From Candidatus Flavonifractor merdavium (GTDB lineage Bacteria > Bacillota > Clostridia > Oscillospirales > Oscillospiraceae): DNA of 60,842 nucleotides. The position numbers and the translations under genes were made by a program. The notes below the pieces were generated by a model. It was not told the origin of the DNA, did not search any database, and saw only the letters and a list, made by a program, of their open reading frames with translations. The stretch is from assembly GCA_019119335.1 (NCBI GenBank), contig DWXF01000043.1:1-60842 (forward strand). The letters run 5' to 3'. Of the stretch, positions 1 to 8,246 are shown piece after piece (positions within the stretch are counted from its first letter, which is position 1; each line of letters opens with the position of its first letter).

Positions 1-1210
1 GGTTGATCTGGGTGGCGCTGGGGTCGTAGTCGATGGCCACGATGTTGGAGAAGGGGTAGTCGTCCTTGAGCTTGCGGATCATGCCCTTGCCCACGATGTG
101 GTTGGGCAGGCACCCGAAGGGCTGGGTGCAGACGATGTTGGGGGTGCCGGAGTGGATGAGCTCCAGCATCTCGGCAGTGAGCAGCCAGCCCTCGCCCATC
201 TTGTTGCCCTCGCCCAGGTATCCCTTGATGAGTTGCCGCAGGTCCTCAAAGGTGCCGGGAGCCCGGAAGCCGCCCTTCTTCATGGCGGCAATCATGGCCC
301 GCTGGCACTTCTCCACGTAGCCCTTCAGCACCTGGCAGGCCTTTTTCTTCACCCACTTGCCGCCGTAGATGTTCACGTCCACCTCGCGGTTGTAGATTTT
401 GAAGATGATGAAATCGGTAAGGCCGGGCACCACCGGCTCCGCCCCCTCGGACAGGAGGAACTGCTCCAGATTGTTGTTGCCCAGGGGGGAGTACTTGATA
501 TAGATTTCGCCCACCACGCCCACTCGAACCTTGGGCTCCCCAGCCACGGGAATGGCCTTGAAGGCGGCCACGATGTGGTCAAAATTGGACACCATACTCT
601 TGAAGGACAGGCCTTTGCCCTGGCTCATCTCGGCCAGCAGGTGATCTTCCACCTGCTCGATGACCTGGTCGGTCTGGCCGGGGTTGACCTCATAGGGCCG
701 GACCTGATTGGCGGTCTGAACAATGATATCGCCGTACATCATGGCAAACACGGCTTTCCGCAGGGTACCCAAGCCCAGCTTGAAGCCGGGGTTGTGTTCC
801 AGGCCGGACATGTTCAGGGAGATGACGGGCACGAACTCCAGCCCGGCCTTTACCAGGGCTTTACGCAGCAGATGGATGTAGTTGGAAGCCCGGCAGCCGC
901 CACCGGTCTGGGTGATGAGCAGAGCTACTTTGTGGGGGTCATACTTGCCGCTTTTCACCGTGTCAATAAGCTGGCCGATGACCAGCAGGGCGGGGTAGCA
1001 GGTATCATTGTGGACGTATTTCAGCCCCTCGTCCACGATATTGCGGTGATTGGTAGTAAGCATTTCCACCTTGTAGCCCTCGGTCTCGATGATGCGGGCC
1101 ATCAGACCGAAGTGGACGGGCAGCATGGTGGGGAAGAGGATGGTGTACTCCTTTTTCATCTCCTGGGTGAAGAGGAGCCGTCCGGTTTTGTCATAAACTA
1201 ACTGTGCCAT
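1..1210 (-). CDS. 2-hydroxyacyl-CoA dehydratase family protein (3' end outside window)
   Basis: The visible protein starts MAQLVYDKTGRLLF and runs off the left edge after about 403 codons. Motifs typical of the 2-hydroxyglutaryl-CoA dehydratase D-component/HgdB-like family associated with CoA-enzyme activases are visible: HNDTCYPALL near residue 67, QTGGGCRASNY near residue 100 and CTQPFGCLPNHIVGKG near the edge, giving conserved cysteines that in the family hold an iron-sulfur cluster. The start ATG (1208-1210) is preceded by AAGGA at a normal distance. In many clostridia this domain is fused to the activase; here it is a separate gene 3' of an SLH-transglutaminase gene. Substrate cannot be told from sequence; some such fusions have no proven substrate. 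Confidence 0.85.
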   Translation of the reverse strand, partial: MAQLVYDKTGRLLFTQEMKKEYTILFPTMLPVHFGLMARIIETEGYKVEMLTTNHRNIVDEGLKYVHNDTCYPALLVIGQLIDTVKSGKYDPHKVALLITQTGGGCRASNYIHLLRKALVKAGLEFVPVISLNMSGLEHNPGFKLGLGTLRKAVFAMMYGDIIVQTANQVRPYEVNPGQTDQVIEQVEDHLLAEMSQGKGLSFKSMVSNFDHIVAAFKAIPVAGEPKVRVGVVGEIYIKYSPLGNNNLEQFLLSEGAEPVVPGLTDFIIFKIYNREVDVNIYGGKWVKKKACQVLKGYVEKCQRAMIAAMKKGGFRAPGTFEDLRQLIKGYLGEGNKMGEGWLLTAEMLELIHSGTPNIVCTQPFGCLPNHIVGKGMIRKLKDDYPFSNIVAIDYDPSATQIN

Positions 1211-1235
1211 TGATTTGTTCCTTTCGCCGGAGGAA

Positions 1236-3050
1236 TTACCAGTATTCCACCTGATAGTCGTAGGTGCCAGTGGATTTGTTGTAGCCGCCACGGGCAGAGG
1301 ACCAGTGCAACCCTTCATAATCGACATACAGGCAGGCAATGCCGCCATATGCGCCGGACTTTGTGGTGCGCAGGCTGAACTTGGTCTTGCCCATCATCAC
1401 CTGAGCCACCAGACATTTCCGGAACATGTCCGCGCTGGTGATGTTGTTGGGGTCCAGCTGCTCCCAGGCGGGGTCGTACTGGTCGGGCATGGGATAGTCC
1501 TCTCCGTCCCAGTAGTGATTGCGGGCCATCACGTCGGGGCCAACCAGGCAGTAGGTGTGGTTCAGGGTGGGCTTGGAGGAGACCGGGTCGTCAAAGGTGC
1601 AGTCCACATAGAGCCACTCCCCGTCCACGTAGACCTGATTCCAGGCGTGGGAGCCGCCGTTGCCCATGCCGGAGATCATGATACAGGGGATGCCGGAGCG
1701 GATGCACATGGTGCGGAAGAGCTCGGCATAGTTCTGGCAGATGCCGTATTTGGTGGCCAGCGTCACGTTGTTGGGCAGGCTGTATGTCTCCTCCGCCTGT
1801 TGGAACGCCTGCTCCACCTTGTCCAATGTGGCCTGGGTGGTGCCATAGGGGGCAGAGACCAGAGGGTTATAGGTCAGGGTGTTGACCAGATAGTCGTGAA
1901 TGGCAGTGACGGTCTCCCGGTCAGTGGAACGCTGCAGACCGGCCAGAGGCCCGCCGGCCAGGTCATCCTCCCCTGCCAGAGTAGGGGTGCTCTCCGGGTT
2001 CAGTCGGAAGTTGACCCCGTCGGCCACGGCGCCCAGAGCGTCCAGGCTGACCATGGGGTATTTTCCGTCCAGGGTATAGATGGCGCCCCGGAATTCCGCC
2101 TCCTTTACCTGGAGTACCAGGGGTGAGAGCTCCGCGGTGCCCATGACGTGGCCCCCGGGCGGCGCGGCCCAGAAGTTGAGAACCGGGACGGTGACATCCC
2201 CGTAGTAGTAGGCGGGGATGCGTAAGGAGAGGGTATTTTCATACTCGCTGGCGTAAAAGCTGGAATCGGAGAACACGTTGCGGTCATCCAGAGCCTCCAC
2301 AGGGATATAAAATTTTCCGGCAATGTCCACCACACCATAGACGGGAATGCCGGCCACGTACAGCTTGCGCCCTGTGGCCCGTACGGTGGTGTCCGCCGGT
2401 TTCACTACCAGGGAGAGGGTCTCCCGGGTTTCCGGCAGAGCCAGCCGGCAGGCCAGGGCGCACACCTCCGCCCGGGTGATGCTCCGCTCCGGAGTGAAAG
2501 TGCCGTACATATCCGAGCCGGTGAGGATCCCAGCATTGTAGAGGGTGAAGATCTCCTGGGAATAGGGAGTAGAGGCCGTCACATCCGGCAGGGCGGTAAT
2601 CTGGTTGATGGCCCCGTATTCCGTCTCCGGCAGGGCATGGGCCAGCAGGCCTGCAAGTTCTGCCCGGGTTGCCGGCCGGTCGTAGCGGTCAAACTGACCC
2701 TGGGTGACCAGACCCAGTTCCAGGGCCTGCTCCACCGCGCTGTCATACCAGTGCTCGCCGCTCTGGTCCAGTACGCCGTCGCCTCCCTGATAGATGTCCC
2801 GCAGGCGCACGCAGAGGGAAATGATCTCCGCCACCTGCATCTGGGCGGAGGGAGAGAACTGGCCGCCGCCGGTGCCCGACATCAGCCCCAGGGTATAGCT
2901 CTGGGAAATGTAGTCGTGGGCCCAGTGGGAGGTGGGCACGTCGGCAAAGGACTGCTCCGCCCGGATAGGCTGAAAGCTGGCCAGGGCGGAAGAGGAAAAG
3001 AGGGCGAGGGAGAGCGCCAGGGCAGTCAGGGAACGGGAGACGTTACGCAT
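1236..3050 (-). CDS. Secreted SLH-domain protein with transglutaminase-like domain
   Basis: 604 aa. A Sec signal peptide (MRNVSRSLTALALSLALF..., cleavage near ALA-SF at about residue 25) is followed by three S-layer homology segments (FADVPTSHWAHDYISQSYTL near 36, WYDSAVEQALELGLV near 106, and YSQEIFTLYNAGILTGS near 163, ending about residue 205), which bind secondary cell-wall polymer. After a linker of unknown fold comes a transglutaminase-like core near residues 420-500: YGICQNYAELF (Cys), GNGGSHAWNQVYVDGEW (His) and YVDCTFDDP (Asp), so the catalytic triad appears complete. It lies 30 nt after the activase gene and 25 nt before the dehydratase gene, with AAGGAG before its ATG, so it is probably co-transcribed with both. 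Whether it cross-links or hydrolyses (peptidase-like) is unknown. Confidence 0.88.
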   Translation of the reverse strand: MRNVSRSLTALALSLALFSSSALASFQPIRAEQSFADVPTSHWAHDYISQSYTLGLMSGTGGGQFSPSAQMQVAEIISLCVRLRDIYQGGDGVLDQSGEHWYDSAVEQALELGLVTQGQFDRYDRPATRAELAGLLAHALPETEYGAINQITALPDVTASTPYSQEIFTLYNAGILTGSDMYGTFTPERSITRAEVCALACRLALPETRETLSLVVKPADTTVRATGRKLYVAGIPVYGVVDIAGKFYIPVEALDDRNVFSDSSFYASEYENTLSLRIPAYYYGDVTVPVLNFWAAPPGGHVMGTAELSPLVLQVKEAEFRGAIYTLDGKYPMVSLDALGAVADGVNFRLNPESTPTLAGEDDLAGGPLAGLQRSTDRETVTAIHDYLVNTLTYNPLVSAPYGTTQATLDKVEQAFQQAEETYSLPNNVTLATKYGICQNYAELFRTMCIRSGIPCIMISGMGNGGSHAWNQVYVDGEWLYVDCTFDDPVSSKPTLNHTYCLVGPDVMARNHYWDGEDYPMPDQYDPAWEQLDPNNITSADMFRKCLVAQVMMGKTKFSLRTTKSGAYGGIACLYVDYEGLHWSSARGGYNKSTGTYDYQVEYW

Positions 3051-3080
3051 GACAACACACTCCTTACCGTAAATCTTGGC

Positions 3081-6026
3081 TTATTGGGGTTGAGTGCTGC
3101 TTTTCCGGGCATCCATTGCTGCCATGAGGGATCGGACGCGGATGGTGACGGCGCCCAGATTGCTGATATCGTCGATCTTCAGCTGGGTGTAAAGCTTGCC
3201 GCCTTTCTCCAGAATGTCCCGCATCTCGTCGGTGGTGATGGCGTCGGTGCCGCAGCCGAAGCTGACCAGCTGCACCACCTGCATGTCGCTCTGAGTGCAC
3301 ACATACCGGGCGGCGTTGTACATCCGGCTCTGGAAGGTCCACTGGTTGAGCACCTTCCGGGGTGCGTAACCCTCCAGATAGCTGAGGGCGTCCTCGGTGA
3401 CCAGCACAAAGCCGAAGGAAGTAATGAGGTCGTTGATGCCGTGGTTGATCTCCGGGTCAATGTGGTAGGGCCGGCCGCAGGCCACCACAATGGGCATGTG
3501 GTGCTCCCGGGCGTACTGGATGTACTGCTTGCCGGTCTCCCGCACGTCGTGGAGGTAGGCGTCATAGGCCTCATAGGCGGCCTTTACCGCCCGCTCGGTT
3601 TCCCGCTTGGGGATGGAGAACGTCTCCTCCATCAGCTGAGAGATGCGCTTGCCGAAGTCCTTGTGCCGCCACAGGCCCACGTAGGGATCCAGATACTTGA
3701 CCTGCTTCAGAACGGGCACGTTGGCGGCCAGCAGCTCGGGGTAATAGGCCACCACCGGGCAGTTGTAGTGGTTGTCGCCGATGCCCTCGTCGTTGTTGTA
3801 GGACATGCAGGGGTACCAGATGGCGTCCACGCCCGCGTCCACCAGGGCCTCCACATGGCCGTGGAGCAGCTTGGCAGGGTAGCACACGGTATCGGAGGGG
3901 ATGGTGTGCTGTCCTTTCAGGTAGAGCTTCCGGGAGGACTCGGGGGAGAGGACCACCTCAAAGTTCAGCTTGGTAAAGAAGGTGAACCAGAAGGGCAGAT
4001 TCTCATACATGTTCAGGCCGAAGGGGATGCCCATTTTCCCCCGGACCCCGTTTCCGGTCCCCTTGCCCTCCAGGGCCCGGAGTTTTTTGTACTTGTAGAC
4101 CATCAGGTCCGGGTTCTCCACCTTGGCCTTGCCCAGAGGGCGGGAGCACCGGTTGCCCGAGATGAACCGCCGCCCGCCGTCAAAGGTGTTGACGGTGAGG
4201 GAGCAGTGGTTGGTGCATAGGTTGCAGGTGGTGGGCTTGGCGGTGTGGGAGAAGCTCTTCAGGTCCTCCATGGTGAGCATCGTGCTCTTCTCCAGATGCA
4301 GGTCCCGGGCGTACAGAGCGGCGCCAAAGGCCCCCATAATGCCCGCGATGGTGGGCCGGGTCACGTTGCGGCCCAACTCCAGCTCAAAGGCCCGGAGTAC
4401 CGCGTCGTTGTGGAAGGTGCCGCCCTGGACCACGATGTGGCGGCCCAGATCGTCGGCGTTGGCGGCCCGGATGACCTTGTATACCGCGTTCTTTACAATG
4501 GAGATGGACAGACCGGCGGAAATATCCTCCACGCTGGCTCCGTCCTTCTGGGCCTGCTTCACGCTGGAGTTCATGAACACGGTGCAGCGGGAGCCCAGGT
4601 TTACCGGGTGCCGGGCGAACAGGCCCAGCCTGGCAAAGTCGGCGATGGAGTAGCCCAGCGCCTTGGCAAAGGTTTCGATGAAGGAGCCGCAGCCGGAGGA
4701 GCAGGCCTCGTTGAGCATGATGGAGTCCACCGCGCCGTTGCGGATCTTGAAGCACTTCATGTCCTGGCCGCCGATATCAATGATGAAATCCACGTCGGGG
4801 TTGAAATGGGCGGCGGCCTTGTAGTGGGCCACCGTCTCCACCAGACCCGCGTCACAGCTGAAGGCGTTTTTCACCAGGTCCTCGCCGTAGCCGGTGACCG
4901 CCGCGCCCCGGATGGTGATCCGGTCGCCGCACAGGGGATAGATCTCCTTCAGCTGGTCCAGCACCACAGCCACCGGGTTGCCCTGGTTGGAGTGATAGTA
5001 GGTGTACAGTAGTCCGCCGTCGGCGGTGATAAGGGCCATCTTGGTGGTGGTGGAGCCTGCGTCAATACCCAGCCAGGCGTCGCCGGTATAGGTGTGGATA
5101 TCCACCTCCGGGGGGTGCATGGCGTTGTGCCGGGTGGTGAAGGCCTCGTAGTCGGTCTTGCTGGCAAAGAGGGGGGGCATGGTGTCCACCAGGCCCACAT
5201 TATCCACGCTGCGCTCCAGCCGGTCCAGTACGTCGTCGAAGAGCTGTTCGCCGTAGTCGGAGGCGCACAGGGCCGCGCCGATGCCGGCAAAGCAGTCCCC
5301 GTCCTCGGGGAAGATGGCGTGCTCCTCGTCCAGCTTCAGGGTTTCAATAAACCGCTGGCGCAGGCCCATGAGGAAGTGGAGGGGGCCGCCCAGGAACACG
5401 ATCTTGCCTTTCAGCTCCCGGCCCTGAGTGAGTCCGGCCACCGTCTGGTCCACCACCGCCTGGAAGATGGAGGCCGCCACGTCCTCCTTCCGGCCGCCCT
5501 GGTTGAGGATGGGCTGGATATCGCTCTTGGCGAACACGCCGCAGCGGGAGGCGATGGGGTAGATCTTCTCGTGTTTCAGGCTCAGCTGGTCCAGCTCGGT
5601 CACCGTGACGTTCATCAGGGTGGCCATCTGGTCGATGAAGGCGCCGGTTCCTCCGGCGCAGGAGCCGTTCATCCGCTCCTCCAGAGCGCCGCCGAAGAAG
5701 ATGATCTTGGCGTCCTCGCCGCCCAGCTCGATCACCGCGTCGGTGTCCGGTATGTACTGGTTGACAGCGGCGGCGGTGGCGTAAACCTCCTGTACGAAGT
5801 CGATGTCCGCCGCCTTGGCCACGCCCAGACCGGCGGAGCCGGTGATGACCATGCGCACCTGCTGGCCCGCCAGCTTGTTTGTAATGGAGCGCAGGGTCTC
5901 CGCCGCCCGCTCCCGGGCTTTGGAATAATGCCGCTCATAGGAGCGGAACAGCAGCTTATTCTGTTCGTCCAGCACCACGACCTTGACGGTGGTGGAGCCG
6001 ATATCAATTCCGATCCGAAGGCTCAT
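3081..6026 (-). CDS. Acyl-CoA dehydratase activase (two BadF/BcrA ATPase domains + DUF2229-like region)
   Basis: 981 aa. Two ASKHA-fold ATPase domains are seen: the first starts IGIDIGSTTVKVVVLDE at residue 5 and has GSCAGGTGAFIDQM near 130, the second starts WLGIDAGSTTTKMALI near 318 and has ACSSGCGSFIETFAKALGYS near 443. The Cys-containing loops match the site where the family's [4Fe-4S] cluster bridges two subunits. The C-terminal third (from about residue 640) contains CNLCTNHCSLTVNTF and PSDTVCYPAKLLHGHV, like the DUF2229/CoA-activase C-terminal region. By family knowledge it hydrolyses ATP to inject an electron into a 2-hydroxyacyl-CoA dehydratase. It heads a minus-strand operon with the SLH-transglutaminase and the dehydratase; a promoter lies just upstream. 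Confidence 0.9.
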   Translation of the reverse strand: MSLRIGIDIGSTTVKVVVLDEQNKLLFRSYERHYSKARERAAETLRSITNKLAGQQVRMVITGSAGLGVAKAADIDFVQEVYATAAAVNQYIPDTDAVIELGGEDAKIIFFGGALEERMNGSCAGGTGAFIDQMATLMNVTVTELDQLSLKHEKIYPIASRCGVFAKSDIQPILNQGGRKEDVAASIFQAVVDQTVAGLTQGRELKGKIVFLGGPLHFLMGLRQRFIETLKLDEEHAIFPEDGDCFAGIGAALCASDYGEQLFDDVLDRLERSVDNVGLVDTMPPLFASKTDYEAFTTRHNAMHPPEVDIHTYTGDAWLGIDAGSTTTKMALITADGGLLYTYYHSNQGNPVAVVLDQLKEIYPLCGDRITIRGAAVTGYGEDLVKNAFSCDAGLVETVAHYKAAAHFNPDVDFIIDIGGQDMKCFKIRNGAVDSIMLNEACSSGCGSFIETFAKALGYSIADFARLGLFARHPVNLGSRCTVFMNSSVKQAQKDGASVEDISAGLSISIVKNAVYKVIRAANADDLGRHIVVQGGTFHNDAVLRAFELELGRNVTRPTIAGIMGAFGAALYARDLHLEKSTMLTMEDLKSFSHTAKPTTCNLCTNHCSLTVNTFDGGRRFISGNRCSRPLGKAKVENPDLMVYKYKKLRALEGKGTGNGVRGKMGIPFGLNMYENLPFWFTFFTKLNFEVVLSPESSRKLYLKGQHTIPSDTVCYPAKLLHGHVEALVDAGVDAIWYPCMSYNNDEGIGDNHYNCPVVAYYPELLAANVPVLKQVKYLDPYVGLWRHKDFGKRISQLMEETFSIPKRETERAVKAAYEAYDAYLHDVRETGKQYIQYAREHHMPIVVACGRPYHIDPEINHGINDLITSFGFVLVTEDALSYLEGYAPRKVLNQWTFQSRMYNAARYVCTQSDMQVVQLVSFGCGTDAITTDEMRDILEKGGKLYTQLKIDDISNLGAVTIRVRSLMAAMDARKSSTQPQ

Positions 6027-6068
6027 AAATTCACCCGTTTATCTTTCATAATGAATTTCGCACCCATC

Positions 6069-6097
6069 ATAATATAACAAAACTTTCATTTTTACAA
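6069..6097 (-). promoter_or_regulatory. Sigma-A-type promoter of the activase operon
   Basis: Minus strand -35 TTGTAA (6097-6092), 17-nt spacer, -10 TATTAT (6074-6069), about 43 nt upstream of the activase ATG. Confidence 0.55.
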
Positions 6098-6130
6098 GCC
6101 CAAAGCGAGAAATGCAGGAAATACCACCGG

Positions 6131-6164
6131 AAAAGGGGGAATACGGCAGATGCCGCATTCCCCC
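6131..6164 (-). terminator. Terminator of malQ
   Basis: A 14-bp stem (one mismatch) formed by 6135-6148 and 6151-6164, followed on the minus strand by TTTT. It lies just after the malQ stop codon and before the activase promoter. Confidence 0.7.
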
Positions 6165-6191
6165 AGGGTAGACTTTTGTAAAAATTGACGG

Positions 6192-7670
6192 TTACCGGCG
6201 GTAGGTACGGGTGATCCTGGCCAGCTTTCCGGATACGGCGGGATTGAGCGCTTCCCCCCGTACCCGCCAGGACCAGTTGTGGGGGCCTGTGGTACCGGGG
6301 GCGTTGACCCGGGCGTCCCCGCCCAGACCCAGCAGGTCCTGCATGGGGGCAATGGCCAGGCGGCAGGGGGACATCCAGGCGCCGCACACCGCGCCCCAGC
6401 CGAAGCCCTCGTCCTCCCGCAGCCGCAGGTAGTCGAAGGCGTAGTCCCGCTCGGCGGGGCTGGCCTCGGAAAAGAGCCACTGGACGAAGGTGGGAGTGTC
6501 GTGGGTGCCGGTGTAGACCACGGCGTCCCGGGGGCAGTTGTGGGGCAGGTAGGAACTCTCGCCCACCGGGTCGAAGGCGTATACCAGCACCTTCATGCCG
6601 GGAAGGCCGCTCTGGGCGATAAAGGCCAGGGCGTCGGCGTCCAGCGCGCCCAGATCCTCGGCGATGAGGGCCAGGCCGGACACATTTTTCAGCGTGTCCA
6701 GCAGCGCGTTGCCCGGGCCCTGCTCCCAGTGGCCCGCCCTGGCGTCGGGCGCTCCGCTGGGAATGGACCAGTAGGTGTGGAAGGCGCGGAAGTGGTCGAT
6801 GCGTACCACGTCATACAGCCGGGCCATGTGGGAGCCCCGCCGCTTCCACCAGGCAAAGCCGGTCTTTTTGTGGTATTCCCAGTCGTAGAGCGGGTTGCCC
6901 CAGTGCTGGCCCAGATCGGAAAAGGCGTCCGGCGGCACGCCCGCCACAGCGGACGGAGTCATATCCTCGCCCAGCTGGAACAGCTCCGGCTCGCTCCATA
7001 CCTCGGCGCTGTCGGGGGAGACGTAGATGGGGAGGTCTCCGATGATGGAGATGCCCTTGGAATTGGCATAGGCCTTGATGGCCGTCCACTGACGGAAAAA
7101 GAGCAGCTGCAGGAAGGCCTGGAACCGGCACTCCTCTGCCAGCTCCGCGCGGTAGTGCTCCATGGCCTCCGGCCGGCGCAGCCGGGCCTCGTCCGGCCAG
7201 TCCGCCAGAGACTTGCCTCCGAAGTGGTCCCGCAGGGCCATAAACAGGGCGTAGTCGGGCAGCCAGTCCGCCTCGTCCTCCAGAAATTTGTCCAGCAGGG
7301 GGGCGTATGCCTGCCGCCCCCGGTCCCAGGCCTTTCGGAGCAGGGGGAGCCGGGTCTGATGGAGCCAGGCGTAGTCCACCCGGTCGGGGTTATTCCAACG
7401 GGCGGAGTTCAGCTCGTCCTGGGTGAGCAGTCCCTCCTCCTGGAGCAGCTCCAGGTCCAGCAGCAGGGGATTGCCGGCAAAGGAGGAGGGAGACATATAG
7501 GGGGAGTCCCCGCCACCCGGGGGCACCAGGGGCAGGATCTGCCAGAATTTCTGTTTTCCGTCAGACAGAAAATTGATGAACTGCCGGGCGGACTTGCCCA
7601 GGCTCCCGATGCCGTAGGGGCCGGGCAGGGAAAAGACGGGAAGGAGGATTCCGCTGGCTCTTGCTTGCAT
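6192..7670 (-). CDS. malQ: 4-alpha-glucanotransferase (amylomaltase, GH77)
   Basis: 492 aa, the usual length of a bacterial GH77 amylomaltase. It opens with RASGILLPVFSLPGPYGIGS, the family's first conserved block (GxGDLG-type). Catalytic blocks are present: VVRIDHFRAF (nucleophile Asp), LIAEDLGALDADAL (acid/base Glu) and YTGTHDTPTFVQWL (third carboxylate). The enzyme moves maltodextrin segments between alpha-1,4-glucans in the cytoplasm, in glycogen or maltodextrin use. No other glycogen genes are adjacent. It has its own promoter (7708-7736) and terminator, so it seems to be monocistronic. RBS AGGAGG lies before the ATG. Confidence 0.95.
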   Translation of the reverse strand: MQARASGILLPVFSLPGPYGIGSLGKSARQFINFLSDGKQKFWQILPLVPPGGGDSPYMSPSSFAGNPLLLDLELLQEEGLLTQDELNSARWNNPDRVDYAWLHQTRLPLLRKAWDRGRQAYAPLLDKFLEDEADWLPDYALFMALRDHFGGKSLADWPDEARLRRPEAMEHYRAELAEECRFQAFLQLLFFRQWTAIKAYANSKGISIIGDLPIYVSPDSAEVWSEPELFQLGEDMTPSAVAGVPPDAFSDLGQHWGNPLYDWEYHKKTGFAWWKRRGSHMARLYDVVRIDHFRAFHTYWSIPSGAPDARAGHWEQGPGNALLDTLKNVSGLALIAEDLGALDADALAFIAQSGLPGMKVLVYAFDPVGESSYLPHNCPRDAVVYTGTHDTPTFVQWLFSEASPAERDYAFDYLRLREDEGFGWGAVCGAWMSPCRLAIAPMQDLLGLGGDARVNAPGTTGPHNWSWRVRGEALNPAVSGKLARITRTYRR

Positions 7671-7707
7671 AAACAGGCCTCCTGTAAAAAGATTGATGAA
7701 CTTTTAT

Positions 7708-7736
7708 ATTATACCGCTTTCCCTGCCGGACCGCAA
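7708..7736 (-). promoter_or_regulatory. Sigma-A-type promoter of malQ
   Basis: Minus strand -35 TTGCGG (7736-7731), 17-nt spacer, -10 TATAAT (7713-7708). It lies immediately after the stop codon of the upstream lipoprotein gene. Confidence 0.6.
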
Positions 7737-7739
7737 GGC

Positions 7740-8246
7740 TCAGTCCGTTTCCTCGATGGCGGCGCGGATGCGCTCAAAGACTTTGTCCTGGTCCTGGCAC
7801 ATCACCAGCAGAATGGTTCCGTCGGACAGGGTCTCCAGCCGGGCGGCCTGGGCGATCTCGTACTGGTCGGCCAGATACATCTGAAAATTCTGCCGCTGCA
7901 TGTCGATAAAGGCGGACAGACCCTCCCGGACCTGCTCCTCCCGTCCGTCAACGGGATAGACCGCGGCGATGCCATAGGCTTTTACGTTCATCATGGACAC
8001 CGACAGGGCGCAGGCGGAGCAGTCCGCCGGATCCAGGCCCAGAATGTCAAAGGTGGCCTGGCCCACATCGTCCTCGGTGGAGGTGACAACGGGGACGGCC
8101 TCGTTCAGGTCCTGGTCTCTGGCATTCTCGATGGCGGTGCGGTACAGCTCGGTGCGCTGCTCCGGGGCGAGCTGGGTTCCGCCGGTGCCGCAGCCGGAGA
8201 GCAGAAGCAGAGCTAACGTCAGGGATGTGATACGGGATGCGTTCAT
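7740..8246 (-). CDS. Lipoprotein, DUF4358-like
   Basis: 168 aa with a lipoprotein signal: N-terminal RITSLTLALLLLSGCGTGG with lipobox LSGC, so it is lipid-anchored outside the membrane. The mature part (ALSVSMMNVKAYGIAAVYPV, then a helix rich in Q/E, then TILLVMCQDQDKVFERI) resembles the DUF4358 family of Clostridia; that assignment is from pattern memory only. Its ATG overlaps the clpC stop codon as ATGA (8243-8246), which implies translation coupled to clpC. Function unknown; many DUF4358 members occur near sporulation or stress genes. Confidence 0.8.
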   Translation of the reverse strand: MNASRITSLTLALLLLSGCGTGGTQLAPEQRTELYRTAIENARDQDLNEAVPVVTSTEDDVGQATFDILGLDPADCSACALSVSMMNVKAYGIAAVYPVDGREEQVREGLSAFIDMQRQNFQMYLADQYEIAQAARLETLSDGTILLVMCQDQDKVFERIRAAIEETD

